64,000 nucleotides of DNA from Niebla homalea (lineage: Eukaryota; Ascomycota; Lecanoromycetes; Lecanorales; Ramalinaceae): the NCBI GenBank assembly GCA_019925105.1, contig JAHGAU010000008.1, positions 1-64,000 on the forward strand. The letters run 5' to 3'. Of this stretch, positions 22,027 through 35,054 are shown piece by piece. The position numbers and the translations under genes are program-made. Below the pieces are notes generated by a model, which saw nothing but the letters and a program-made list of their open reading frames with translations, ran no database searches and had not been told where the DNA came from. Every line of letters begins with the position of its first letter. Positions within the stretch are counted from its first letter, which is position 1.

Positions 22027-24385
22027 GCGGAAATATTTATTAATAATTTTTTTATCGTTAAGAGCTAGGTAACGATAACTTTAAAGTATAAAGTCCCTAT
22101 ATTTTTATTAATACTTAATCTACTTTATCGTGGTTTATAAAATAATCGTTATAATTTTTACTTTTTAAATCCTTTTAATCTCGGTTTTTTTACGTTTAAT
22201 AAGAATTTATATATATTTAAATTAACCTCCGGGATATTAATAAGGTTAATTTCTTTTTTAACTTATTCCTACTTTATTTTAATAAGAAAAAAAATAAATA
22301 TCTTTAATTTATTCCTTTTAACTTAAAACTTATTAAGATTCTAGCGGATCCCCCCGTTTCCTATTATCGTAATTAGGTATATATATCTTTTTAGCCTTAC
22401 TTAAACGATTATTTAATTTAATAAAACCTCGATTAACGGTATAAAAACCTTAAAGTTTAATACTGGGATAAAGGTTACTTTATAAGTACCGTTAATTATT
22501 CTTAAATACCGGTTTTGGACTTTCTATAATATTTAAATAAGCTTTTTCTTATATCCCGGAGTACTTTTAAGTATATATTAAATAATTATAACGTATATTA
22601 TAGTTAACTTTATTACGGCTTAATAAATAGTCCGGGCCTTTTATAACGTAGCTTTCTATATTAATATAGCGAGATAAATAAGGCTTTTTTCTTATAAACT
22701 TATCTTCTTTTAAACCTTTCTTATATAATCCTTTTAATTAAGCTTTTTATTTACTTAAAGATTAAGGACTTTAATATTAATATCCGGTTTTACCGTAATT
22801 CTATTTAAGTTTATTATAATTATTATATTATATAATTTTAAGCTTTTAATTATATAAATAAGCTTATATTTATACGGTATAAATTAAGCCCCGTAAATTC
22901 TTATTTATTAAAGATAGATTTTATAAACTTACTTTAACTCCAGATAGTTTATACGTATAAAGGTATTATAAATTAAAAGGTAAATATTATCGATAAAGCT
23001 TTTAATTTAAATCTTTTATTTTAACTTAATAAGTTCTTTAATTAATAAATTATTAAAAAATAAGAATAATATAAAAGAAATAAACGATCCTTAAGGAATC
23101 TCCGTTATAACGGGCTTTCTTGGGCTTATTTTTTATCTTAGGTGAATTAACGTAGCTTAATCGTTTAAGAAATTCTTTGTTTACTTAATTAAAAGGGTAA
23201 TATCCCCTTTTTCCTTAAGTTATATAGTAACCTTTAATAATTTATTTTATTAAAAGTATTTATAATATTAAGAGAAAGAAAACTTATAATATACCTCTTC
23301 CCGTAACTTTATACCGTATATATGCCGTCGATTAATCCTTTAAGGGCTATTTTTATTAACCGATTTCTTTTTATTCCTATTTATTAATTAAGGAAAAGTC
23401 CGTAATTCTCTCTATAATTATTAAGGATCTTCATTATTACCGTTTTTAAGACCTTCCTTAATATATAAAGGAGTATAATAAATCTATAAGACTTTACCTT
23501 AAAATAATCCGGCTTAATAAACTTCTTAAAGATAATTATTTTCATTTTTTTAAACTTATATAAATAATAATTAACGTTAAAATATACTTAAAAAAGGTAA
23601 ATAAAAATCTTTTTAAACGGTAATATTATTATTAGTAAGAATCTATTAAGATTCTTATTTAGTCTTAAGGTTTTATCCTTCTTTAATTTATTAATTACCT
23701 TAATTATTATATTTTATATTATTATTTTATTTATTAGTACGTAATTAAAATATATAATATTATCGATATCATTTAAATTAACTTCTGGCGGAAAAGGGAA
23801 AAATACTCCTTTAAGGGCCTTAATCTTACCATTAAAGGTATTAATTAATATGTTATCGGGTTTCTTAAGGGGCAAGAATTTAAAGATAAACTTTGGTTTT
23901 TTACTTTATTCCTTATTATATTTTATTAATTTTTAAATATTATAAGGTAAAACTATTAAGTTATATATTGTGGACTGAAAGTATATTTACTTAACCTTCT
24001 TAATAGTCTTTTCGTTTTCCTTTTAAGTAGCCCTTAATTTATTAAGTATCTTTTAATTTTTATACTTAAAAGTTTACTTCATTAGCCTTTTTATTTTTAC
24101 GGTCGCGGTCGTATACCTTTTATTTTAATAGGTTTTAGCTTTTCAAAAGGGCTTCATTATCGGGACTATTTTATTGATTACTTTATTTAATACCTTTATT
24201 ATTTACTTTATAAAGAGGTCGATCCGGTCTTTATTATTTAATTAAGGGAGGTCCGCGAATTATATTACCGTTTCCTCCGCTTTCTTATAAACCTCTGCTA
24301 CCTTAACTGTTTTCCACGCCCTCCTTGCCGGTGGTAATGGGGTCGTATTAACGGTCCAGTCCAGGGTTGTCTGTATCGGTATATG
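22027..24385 (-). mobile_element. 5'-truncated non-LTR retrotransposon (LINE, Tad-like), RIP-inactivated
   Basis: Read on the minus strand from right to left. At 24,290-24,385 the EN-RT linker keeps DHIPIQTTLDWTVNT and ARRAWKTVKVAEVYKKAEE. At 23,450-23,800 lies LKGVFFPFPPEV then KPDYFKVKSYRFIILL (RT fingers). At 23,300-23,350 lies LKGLIDGIYTV, and near 22,990 FIDN where the RT active site normally reads F/YxDD (D to N fits RIP). The C-terminal region follows to 22,027. It is homologous to 30,125-32,510. The apurinic endonuclease and ORF1 are missing, as expected of 5' truncation on reverse transcription. The 3' end lies exactly against the repeat terminus at 22,026. Confidence 0.85.
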
Positions 24386-25450
24386 ATCCATATAATTAAT
24401 TTAACCGTTATTTATATAATTAAAAGAATACGGTTTCCGATTTTATTCTTATTATAAACTATTATTTTTATAATTTTTTTAACTTATAATAAATAAAGAA
24501 TAAGTAGAAAAATAGCTTTTATAATTATAAAAGATATTATTATATTAATTTTATATATCGTAATAACGTAACGGTAAAAAACGTCGGAATTAAAAACAAT
24601 ATAAATAATAATTAATATCTTAAAACGTTAATTATTAACTTAATAGTAAAACGTAAGTTTATTTATATACGGTTAACTTAATATCTTTTTTAATATTATA
24701 ATTATATTAATTTTAAGTATTAATTTTAGTTATTAAAACTTTTAAATTAATTATAAAAAACCTTTTAAGTTTATTAAACGGTTTAATATAAAAGTCACCA
24801 ATAATATATTTAATATTAATATATTTAATTTTACGATATTAATATAAATCTTAATTAAGTAATCCTTAATATATTATAGTTTATTTAAAACGACCCGTTA
24901 AAAAATGTTAAAAAAGTAAGAAATTAAAGTATAAGTTTATTTAATAATAAGTATATATTATAAAAAGTAAATATCCGTTTAATCGTCCTTTATTATATAC
25001 TTATTATTAATTTAATTAATAAAAGCCGCTTTAATATTAATAAAAATAATATAAACGGATTATATTTAATAGCTTATAAGAATGAATATTATATTAATTT
25101 TAAGGTTTTCAAATAATAAACGGAAGTTTTTTATAAGTACTTAAATATTATTAATAATAAATTAACGTTTAATAGTTCCGGTTATAACTTTTTAAGAACC
25201 GTTATAATAAATTTAATAAAGTAAATTTAAAAAGTTTTTAACTTTTTTATTTTAAATTCTTATTCCATTAAACGTTATTATTATTAAAATAAGCTTATAT
25301 GTATAATTTTAATATTTAAATAATTTACGCCGGAATTTCTGTTTTAATTTAATTTTATAACGTTATGAACGTTAAGCGTTAATTAAAATAGTAAAAAGTA
25401 ACGTTAAAAAGGATAAGGATTAATATATATTAATAATAATAATAAGAAAT
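24386..25450. other. RIP-mutated DNA, identity not readable
   Basis: AT-rich but complex sequence between the LINE and the mariner relic. It contains no long frame, no simple repeat and no phrase I could match elsewhere in the window. It is probably transposon-derived, judged only from its mutation pattern and position. Confidence 0.4.
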
Positions 25451-26450
25451 AGGGACCGGTATACGTTAATATTAAGTTTAAGGGACTACGATTAACGATC
25501 ATTAATATCGGGCTTAAAGGATTAAGATTAATAATTATTAATATTAACCTTAAAAGCTTAAGTTTAAGGTTACTTTCTTTAAGCCCTAGGTTTAATTTAA
25601 AAGCGATCTTTTTTAATTACCGCTATAAGTATTCGATCGGATTTAAGTCCGGTAAGTATAATAATTAAATAAGGATATTAGTCTTATTATTATAGAATTA
25701 AATTATAACTTTATAAGTTTTATATATAAATAATATACCGTCCTAATATAATAAAAGTAATTAATCCTTAAGGACCTTAATATATAACTCCGCGATATAC
25801 TTTTTTTTAACCGTTTTATTATGAGTTATTTATATTAAGTAACTTTAAATTTTTATTAAAAAGTACCTTAGATTATAATTAAGGGTATTTTACTTTTATT
25901 ATATAGTTAAATTATATTTTTATCCTATTTTTAAGCCGATGTATAAAAGACTTATTAATATTTAAATCCGGATCCTATTTTTGTAGAATATTTATTATTT
26001 TAAATCATTTTATTTTATTTTTTTAAGTTTAAATCTTTTCTGGGTTAATATTATATTAACTTAATTTTTATTATAATTTTAATAAATAACTAACGCTTTT
26101 TAATCCTTCATTTAATTATTTTATATTTTTTAAAAATCTGGTATATAACTTTACGGGTTAATCCCTTTTTAACGGTATTTTATATTTATTAATAAGTAAA
26201 TTTAAGAGTAATTTTAATAATTTATATAATATATTTTTCTTATTAAATAATAATTCTTTTAAGCCGGTTTAAGCCCTTTTTCTTATAATAAGTATAACGT
26301 AAAAAGCTCTTAATAAAAAAGCGCCTTATAATAAAAGGCGGGATCCTTAAGTCGCATTTAATATTTTTATATTAAGCACTTTATATATAACGCTTAAAAA
26401 TATCTTTTCTTTATAAGGGAATAAGCTATAACTAAATTACCGTCCGTTAC
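25450..26450 (-). pseudogene. Tc1/mariner-like DDE transposase relic, RIP-inactivated
   Basis: Minus-strand reading gives, across stops, KKYIAELYIKVLKD (about 25,800), then YLPDLNPIEYL near 25,640, followed by LKKIAFKLNLGLKE. The PDLNPIEYLW.LKK box is the third-catalytic-residue region of IS630/Tc1/mariner transposases. The N-terminal helix-turn-helix region was not recovered. It differs from the transposase at 27,330-28,300, so it is a separate family. Ends and inverted repeats were not found. Confidence 0.7.
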
Positions 26451-26479
26451 GATTTGGGGGTTTTGGGTATTATAGTAAT

Positions 26480-27106
26480 AAGTTTATAAGCTTATAAAGT
26501 AAATGGATTTATAGAGAGGGGTAAAGACGCGTCGCGGAAATACCCCGCACGACAACTTTTTTTGTCCCAAAGCTGTACCTCTACTAAGTCCCTGCCAACG
26601 TTCCACATAAGGGGAATGGAGATAAAGGCTCCCAGTAGGTAGTATTATCTTCAATTTATTTTCAGCTTCGATAAAACCTTTGCTCAGAAGATGGAGAGTG
26701 CTTAATAGGTGCGATAAAGAGGAAAGCTTGGATGGAGTGGGCCTTCCGCCGCCTTTGGTTTCATCCCATGCGTATTTTATACTGCCCCTCAACAATTAGC
26801 CACTGCTATATATCCTTTATGCCACACCATTGCTTAACAAATGGTTTAATCATGTCCCCGCAGAAAAGTGAGCAGGCACTGTAATGATGGATACAGGATG
26901 GTCCCAACAAATCATAGGCAAGACATAGTTGCAGCCTTGAATGCCAAGCTCCGTAAGAAAGGACTTCTTTAAGCAAACCAGACCATAGACAAAAGGCGGA
27001 TGCCGACATAGTGGATTATCCGTGGGCCATCCCTGAGGTGGCCCGCGTAATGAAGTGTCAATCTCATGGCCATTCCGAAATCAAAGAAGTCGCCCCCACG
27101 AGCGTC
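26480..27106 (-). pseudogene. GC-normal island with fragment of an interrupted gene (speculative)
   Basis: Base composition is normal here although AT-rich DNA lies on both sides. The minus strand carries a 67-codon frame (26,806-27,009, starting MSASAFCLWSGLLKEVL) and, in another frame entering from the transposon insertion point, FFDFGMAMRLTLHYAGHL and DGPRIIHYVGIRL. If the element at 27,109-36,445 and one TA are removed, the latter frame stays open into the DNA right of 36,447. This suggests a host exon split by the insertion. I do not recognise the protein, and the second frame soon hits a stop, so it may be decayed. Confidence 0.35.
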
Positions 27107-27108
27107 TA

Positions 27109-27198
27109 CCCCTGTTTTCAAGTGGCTTGAAACATGCCCGGTTTTTTGCCGGACGCGACCGTCCTACCACCCACTTTTTGCTGAGACGGTTTTTGCAT
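27109..27198 (+). repeat. Left terminal inverted repeat of the mariner-type element
   Basis: 90 bp matching the reverse complement of 36,356-36,445 at about 88 positions. The two clear differences are CpA to TpA in the left copy (near 27,165) and TpG to TpA in the right copy, both RIP-type changes. Confidence 0.9.
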
Positions 27199-27329
27199 TA
27201 CGTATATACCACCACCCCACTCATAATCGAGCAAATATCGGGTATAGGGTTTCAATATTGGTATTTTTAATTTTTACAATTATTTATAAGGCTATATACG
27301 GTATTTACGGTACTACAATTATACCTCCC

Positions 27330-28300
27330 CTTCTTCTTATTATTATAAAAGACCGGATTGTCGAATATATCGTTACCGGTATACCGGAGAAGGAGATTAT
27401 AAGGATTAAAGGCGTTAATAAAAGCACTATTAATTAAATTAAGGAAAACCTATTTATATAAGGCTCTTATATACGTCCGGCTAAAATAAAAATAAAGCCG
27501 GGAATTAAGCCTATTATTTACCTTATTATAAAAGAAGGGTTAATAAGCTATTTACGGTTAAAATTATAAATATACCTTAAAGAAATAATTATTTATTTAT
27601 TTAATAACTTTAATATATTTATTAATATCTTAATTATTTAAAAAGCCTTAAAAAAAATGAAAATTAATTAAAAGGTTATTTACCGCGTTATTCTTAAACG
27701 GTTTTAACTTTATTATAATAACTTTATATTAAAGATTAATAATTATACGTATAATAAACTTATTTATTTCAATAAAAAAAAGGTTAATAAATATATTTAT
27801 TAACGGAAAAAAGGCTAAAGCCCCTTCGGTATTATACTTAAAGTTATACGCTTTATTAAAAAAAATAAAAGATAAAATATACTTTATATATATTATATTA
27901 ATAGTATTTTTATATCGTACGTTTATTACGGTAGTATAAATATAGCCCGTTTTATATATACTAAAAAATAAGGTCTTACCGTAATATAATCCCTTCCCTG
28001 GCCTTAAATCCGTAATTATCCTTAATAATTACTTAAGTTATTACGGTTAAGGGGTACGGGACCTTTACGTACTCTTTAATATAAAGATTATATACCTTTT
28101 ACCGTACTCCCTAACTTTAACCCTATTAAGGAGTTCTTTTAATATTAAAAGCCTAAATAAAAAGAATTTCCTTTTATTTAAAAAGGTTAATTTTAAGGAA
28201 TTTATTCGGATTATTATACGAAAGAATTTATATAGATATAATACCCCGAATTATTTTCAATATATTAACGTTATAATACCGGTTAAATACGGTTATAAAT
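27330..28300 (+). pseudogene. DDE transposase relic (Tc1/mariner, DDE_3-like), RIP-inactivated
   Basis: Plus-strand translation shows a helix-turn-helix-like start (VEYIVTGIPEKEIIRIKGVN, about 27,358), a middle region reading KPGIKPIIYLIIKEGLISYL, SVIILNNYLSYYG at 28,010-28,050 (second catalytic D, probably D to N), and PNFNPIKE at about 28,110 where the family has PDFNPIEE. NFLLFKKVNFKEFIRIIIRK follows. Stops, one frame change and D/E to N/K replacements show it is dead. Position just inside the left inverted repeat fits the autonomous core of the element. Confidence 0.75.
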
Positions 28301-28302
28301 AA

Positions 28303-28318
28303 TTATAATAATAATAAC

Positions 28319-28370
<52 letters not shown>

Positions 28371-28371
28371 T
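28303..28371. repeat. Microsatellite (AAT)n
   Basis: About 23 copies of AAT/TAA, with one AAC unit, directly downstream of the transposase relic. Confidence 0.95.
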
Positions 28372-30124
28372 TTTAAACCAAATACGGGAAAAATTCTGTT
28401 TTTAACGGGTAATTTACCCGTAAAGAATTCCTTTTCCTTTTAATATATCTTTTATATATTTTTATAGAATTATATAAATAATATTTTATTTAAAAACGCT
28501 TATTTAAAGTTATTAAATAACGTTTTAATTATATATTTATAATAAATAAATATAAAGATTTCATTATTATAAATAACGGGAATTTTCGAAATATTATATA
28601 TATCGGGTATATTAAATTTTAAAAAAAAAAAAAATAACGTTATAAACCTTAATTTTATAAATATTATTAAAGTATGTATTTAAACTCTTTTATTATTTTA
28701 TACTATTTTTACCTTTTAATACTTATATTTATCGTTTTATTTATAAGACTATATAGCTTTAATTAGTATATTAAGTCCCGTAACCGTTTATAAAAGGGTT
28801 TTTATAGTAACGGTCTTTTAAAACTCCTTAATCTCGTATTAAAGGTAAACCTTAATATTATAAGTAATACTTAACTTTTTTTACTTAACGTTATTAAATC
28901 GTTAAATATTAATAAGAGTGTAATCCTTAGTTAAAATAATTTTATACGTATACTTAAAACGCTATAATTAATTCAGGAAATATTAATATTATTAAGTAAT
29001 ATAATCTTTAAGTATTTTATTAATATTATTATTAAGTTTAACGGGATTATTAAAAACCTAAGTTACGGTACTTAAACGTAACGGTAATTTCTTTAACGGC
29101 GTTAAAAATATTAATTATTAATTTATAGTAAATAATACGGGTTATTGAAGTAATAACGGCTATTAAAACTACCCTTAAAACTATTAAAATTATTAAAATT
29201 ATTAGAATTATTATAGCTATTATAATTATTAAAATATTAAAAAGCTTAATAAAAAAAATTATTTAATTTATTAATTTATTGATTGATTGATTGATTGATT
29301 TATACTACGGATCTAGCTAAGCTAATTCCGGCGTTCCTTAATACTCGGCCATTTGGCCTTATTAATAACCGCAAAAAACCCGATATCCATAACGTTAAGA
29401 ATAAAAACCGGTATCCATTTAGTTTCTACTTACGTCCCAAGGGTTAAGAGCATCCACGGCCGTCCAGAGAATAAAAATTTATTTATACGCTTTTTCCAAG
29501 AAAACCCATAATATTACGATTAAATCCACTTAAGGATTACTTTTAAACCTATTGCTTTTCCGTTATTTTACGGGTTTATCCAATATTAAAATTTCAGAAT
29601 TCCGATTATATTATTAAATATCCTTATTAATACGTATATTATTATTACCTTATTTATACGACTTTACCGATTAATATAATATCGTTTTTTACGTTACCCC
29701 GGTATTTATAGCCCCCTTAACCCCTTATTAAATATAGTTTTCCCGCCGTTACTTTTTATCCCCAGGTTAACGGCAAGGTTTTTTAATTAAGTTTTTAATT
29801 ACTTCCTTTATTTCCTTAGTTAAATTAAATTATAATAATAAGCTTATAGCTATTATAAATCTGGCGGCCGCCTTAATACCCTTTTTATTAATAAGTATTT
29901 AACGATAATCGTTAATCTTTACCCTTTTAATTAATCCCGGTTTAAGCTCCTTAAATAGTAAATAAGAGATTAATACGTATACGGCGTTTTACTTTCACTA
30001 TTTATATTTATAATTAACGTTAATCTGGTTATTAATATATATAATAAAAAGGAAGTAAATTAAGCCGTTTTTATTTATCCGGAGTTAAATTATTAACGCG
30101 TTATTACCTTTCCTTATAATCTTA
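28372..30124. other. RIP-mutated interior of the element, identity unclear
   Basis: AT-rich to about 29,275, a short (GATT)n run at 29,278-29,300, then less mutated patches (29,310-29,480) that on the minus strand read GFFAVINKAKWPSIKE and VDALNPWDVS in different frames. These may belong to another inserted element. I could not name it. No active gene. Confidence 0.4.
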
Positions 30125-33100
30125 TAATGCCGGAGATATTTATTAATAATTTTATCGTTATTTAACGTTAAGTATTATTACCCTTAAGGGATTAATTCTT
30201 TATATTTATATTAATACTTTATTTACCTTTTTATAGTTTATAGGGTAATTACTATTAACTTCGCCCTTATAGTTTTTTTCTTTTCCGTCGTTTTTATTTT
30301 AAGTAAAAGTTTATATACTTTTACGTTAATTTCTTAAACGTAAATTAAATTAATTTTTTTTTTTTAATTTACTTTAATTTAATTTCCGTGGGGAAAATAG
30401 GTACCGTTTTTTTACGTTTTTTTATTTAAGGCTTTTTATAATTTTAATAAATACGTTTATTTTTTATTAACGTAATTAAGTTTATACTTTTTTTAAGTTT
30501 TACTTAAGTAATTATTTAATTTAAGGTTAGTTTTATTAATAGTATAAAGATTTTGGATTCCAATACCGGGACGGGAATTATTTTATATACTTTATTTATT
30601 ACTCTTAAATATCGGTTTTAAACCTTTTATAATTACCGGACGGGCTTTTTCTTATATTTAAGTATACCTTTAAGTACGTATTAAATAATTATTATATACG
30701 TTATTATAGGTTTTATAACCGCTTAATAAACGGTTTTAACCTTTTATAAGGTAACTTTTTACGTTAACGCCATAAAATAAATAAGGCCCCTTTCTTATGA
30801 AATTATTTTCTTTTAAACCTTTTTTATATAATCTTTTTAATCTAGTTTCTTATTAATTTATAAGTTAAGTACCTTAATATTAATTTCCGGTTTTATTATT
30901 ATATTACTTAAGTCTATTATAGCTATTATATTATATAACTTTAAGCTTTTTATTATATAAACGAACTTATATTTATATAAGGCGAATTAAGCCTTATATA
31001 TCTTTATTTATTATAAGTAGACTTTATAAGCTTATTTTAACTTTAAATAATTTATATAAGTAAACGTATTATAAGTTAAGAAATAAATATTATTAATAAA
31101 ACCTTTTACTTAAACTTTTTATTTTAGCTTTATTAAGTCTTTAATAAGCGGGTTATTAAAGAATAAAAATAAGATTAAGGAAATAAATAACCTTTAAAGA
31201 ATCCCTATTATTACGGGCTCTATCGTACTTATCTTCTATCCTAGGTTAATTAACGTTATTTAATTATTTAAGAAACTCTTTATTTAATTTATAAAGAAAA
31301 ATAAGACCCCCTTTTTCCGTAAATTATATAATAATTTTTAATAATTTATTTTATTAAACGCCTTTATAATATTTAAGGAAAAAAGACTTATAATATACTT
31401 CTTCCTATAACTTTATATTATATATATATTATTGATTAAGCCTTTAAAAGCCGTTTCCGTTAACCGTCCTTTTTTTATCCTTATTTATTAATTAAGGAAT
31501 AACTTATACTTTTTTATATAATTATTTAAAATCTTTATAATTACCGTTTTTAAAGTCTTTTTTAATATATAAAGGAATATTATAAGTTTATATAATTTTA
31601 TTTTTAAATAATTTAACTTAACCGGCTTCTTAAGGATAATTATTTTAACCTCCTTAAATTTATAAAAATAATATTTTATATTAAAGTAAACTTAAAATAA
31701 ATAAATAAAAACCTTTTTAAATAATAACGTTACTATAGATAAGAACCTATTTAATATACCGTTAAGTCTAAGGGCTTTATCCTTCTTTAATTTATTAATC
31801 GCCTTAATTATTATTTCTTAAGTTATTATTTTACTTATTATTATTAATTCAGAATATACCGTACCGTCGATATTTATTAAGTTAATTTCCGGTAGCGGGG
31901 AAAAAACGTCCCTTTAAAAGCCTTAATTTTACCGTTAAAGGTATTTATTATTATACCATTTAATCTTTTTAAGGGTAAAAACTTAAGGATAAGTTTAAGT
32001 TTTTTACTCTGTTCCTTACTGTATTTTATTAACTTTTAAATATTATAAAAGGAAACCGCTAAGTTATATATTATAGTCCGGAAGTATATTTATTTAATTT
32101 TCTGGATAATTTTTTTTTTTTTTTTCTTAAGCTTTTTTTAACCGCTAAAACGTCTCCCGGTTCTTATATTTAATAACTTACTTTATAAGTGCTTTTATTT
32201 TTATAATTGCCTTTATATATTTCTTATTTTAATAAGTTTTAACTTTTTAAAATAACTTTATTATTAAAATTATAATATTAATTATTTCGTTTAAAGCCTT
32301 TATTACCCGCTTTATAAAACGGTTAATCTATTCCTTATTATTAAGCCGGGGATACTCTATTAATTAGGATATTATTTTTACCGTTTTTATTAATACTTTA
32401 ACTTCCTTAACCGTTTTTTATATTTATTTAAATAATAAGGACGGAGTTACGTTAATAGATTAATTTAAGGTTATTTATATTAAGACGTAATCTGAACCGT
32501 ATTTTAGGTCCTCTCGGGGTCTATATATTATAATTAAGTTAATAATACCTTCCGAGCTGAATATTAAGTTAATCGTAATCTTAAATTTATAGCTTTTTTA
32601 TATAATAGCCTTTTTTAACGTTAATAATATAAAGTTAAACTATATAATAATTATTAATAGCTCCTTAAATTTAATATAGTTAATTATATAATTATCTTTA
32701 TTTTATTAAACGTAATAAAAATTGAAATCCCTTATTAAGAGGTATTTACCGGGTACGGCTATAATATCCTTAAGCAATAAAATCGTAAAGGGTCTCTTCT
32801 TATTAACCGATAACGGATTATACGTATTATAAATATTTAAAATACCCTTAATATCCCCTTCTTATATGATTTAAAGTATATATAGGTTCCTTCCATAATA
32901 AGTAACGTTTTAACTATTTATATTTAATTTCTTATTAATAAAGAAGTATATCCGCGTTATTTCGTTACCTTTAAAGGCTAAGTAAAAACTATCTCCCGGA
33001 TTAATTAAAGAGTAAATATACGGATTATATAGCGGTTCCTATATCGCTATAATATTAATATCTTTTATCTTTTTAAATTTAAATATTAATATTACGGCTT

Positions 33101-35050
33101 TAACTACTTCTTTACGTATATTATATTATATTACCCTTAAAAACGTAAATATATTAAATATTAACATTTATCGGGCTTTTTTTATTAACTTTTATTTATA
33201 TAAACGGTTTCTTTTTAAGGTTAAGCGTTATTTATTTTAATCTTTTTATTACGATAATAATCCCGGTCGGACGGCCGGCTTTAAGGGTTAATATCGTTAT
33301 AAGCTTCCTTTTTTTTATATTATCGGTTATCGTATTTTACCTTTCTTTATTTAATAAGCTTTATTTATGTTTTAAGACCGTTTTTAATTACCTTATTAAT
33401 TTAAGTTTATATAAGTTATAATACTAAATTTTAACCGCTATCTTAATCTCTTTACGTTAAGTTTCCTTTGCTTTTATTGTATACCGTAAATCTTATATTA
33501 AGTAATTATTATTACCGTACGTTACGTATTTCGGCGCGTTTTTTATTAAGCCTTTTATTATTAAGCCAGCGTATTTATACGTATTATACCCTTCGGTATA
33601 TACTATATACTTTATGCTATTAAAGTATTTTATAATAATATATTTATACCTTTAATATTTAAAGTATTAATAGATATCCGCTGCCCGGTCTTAAGGTCTT
33701 ATTAATTTAAGGGATTTACCCTTTATTACCCCTTTATTAAGGATATTATTATATATCCTTATTAACGTTATACTTAAGATAATTATAAAATATTTCTTTA
33801 TATAATTAAAAATATTTAATTTTTTTATTATAACGAGGAGGTTATAATTGATAATCTTTAACCTAAGATAAAAACCATATTCTCCTTTTTTATCCGCTTT
33901 AAAGTAATTTCCCTTCTTTTCTTATAAATTTTATTAAGTATATCCCATTTACCGCGATAATAAAGGATTATTTTAATACTTTTATTATTTTATACTTTTT
34001 TTTACCGGCTTATTTCTTTAATTTTTTTAACCTTTCCTTCGCCTTTAATAAGGCTATATTAAAGAGGATATCCTTATTTTATAATTTATATATTATAATA
34101 ATCTATTTTATTAATAGTTTTTTTATTATTTTAAACGTTTTTATTAATTATAATAGGTTTATTTTTACCGTTATATTTTTCTCCTTTTCGCCCGATAATT
34201 ATATAATTATTATCCTCGTTTTCCTTAATACCGTTATTTTCTCCCCCGTTTTTATTTCCTTTATTATTAACGCTAACGCCGTTTTTACGGCTTTTATTAC
34301 TTAGTTTATCCCCGTTCCTTTCCTTAAAGCCTTTTCTGTTGCTTTTTTACTTTATATATATCTTTTCTGTTTTCCTTCGCCTCCGTTTATTAACGTTTTT
34401 ATTACCGCCCCTTAAGCTCCGCGTAACCTCTTTAATTCCTTTAAATTTCTCCCCGTTTTTACGTAAAAGTCTTTTATTCCCCGTAGCCCGATTTATAGTA
34501 TCGGTTAAATCTTTAACGTAATATTTTTTTATATAATTATAAGGAGGTTTTTTAATGTTTTTACCGCTTCCTCTTCTTTTATTTCTCCTTTACATATTTA
34601 ATAATTACTTCTTTTTATAGCTTATTCCTATTTACTTAATATCTCCCTATTTTTATTTAGTTTTCTCCCAGTTTATATATATTTAATAAAGCCTTTTACG
34701 CCTCCGCTTACCCCCTATCCGTCCCCACGTACCGTCCTTATTCTTTCCGCCCTTTATTTATTACCCTTTATAATAATACCTTTACGCGTTATATACGTCC
34801 CTTTACGCGTATCTTATTAACTATAAGCTCCCTATTTAATTTAAAGCCTTTTTATCTTATATTCATTACGTCGTTCGTATAACTTATTACCGTTCCTGTT
34901 AACCTGGGCCGTTTACCCTTCCTCCCCTTCTACCCTTATTATTCCGCTTCCGCTTATTGTATTTAAGGTATTATCCTTACTATTACTTAAGCTATATACG
35001 CGTGCATCGTTTCTGACCTCTGGGGTCCCGTTGTTCGTCGCCATCATCAA
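30125..35050 (-). mobile_element. Longer LINE copy (Tad-like): ORF1, endonuclease, RT; RIP-inactivated
   Basis: Minus strand, right to left. A start-like ATGATGGCGACGAAC lies at 35,033-35,047, followed by a gag-like ORF1 region (34,000-35,050) rich in K/E. A possible zinc-knuckle stretch is near 33,500-33,600. The APE-type endonuclease at 32,650-33,080 reads EPLYNPYIYSLINPGDSFY, FKGNEITRIYFFINKK, TYNPLS and RDFNF where active copies read GDFN. RT at about 31,000-32,100 matches the copy at 22,027-24,385, and the C-terminal domain runs to 30,125. Stops occur throughout. The first 90 bp of ORF1 keep higher GC than the rest. Confidence 0.85.
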
Positions 35051-35054
35051 GTTT

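Noticed and set aside
34339..34521. 60-codon plus-strand frame
   Set aside because: Antisense to LINE ORF1 and of RIP-biased composition.
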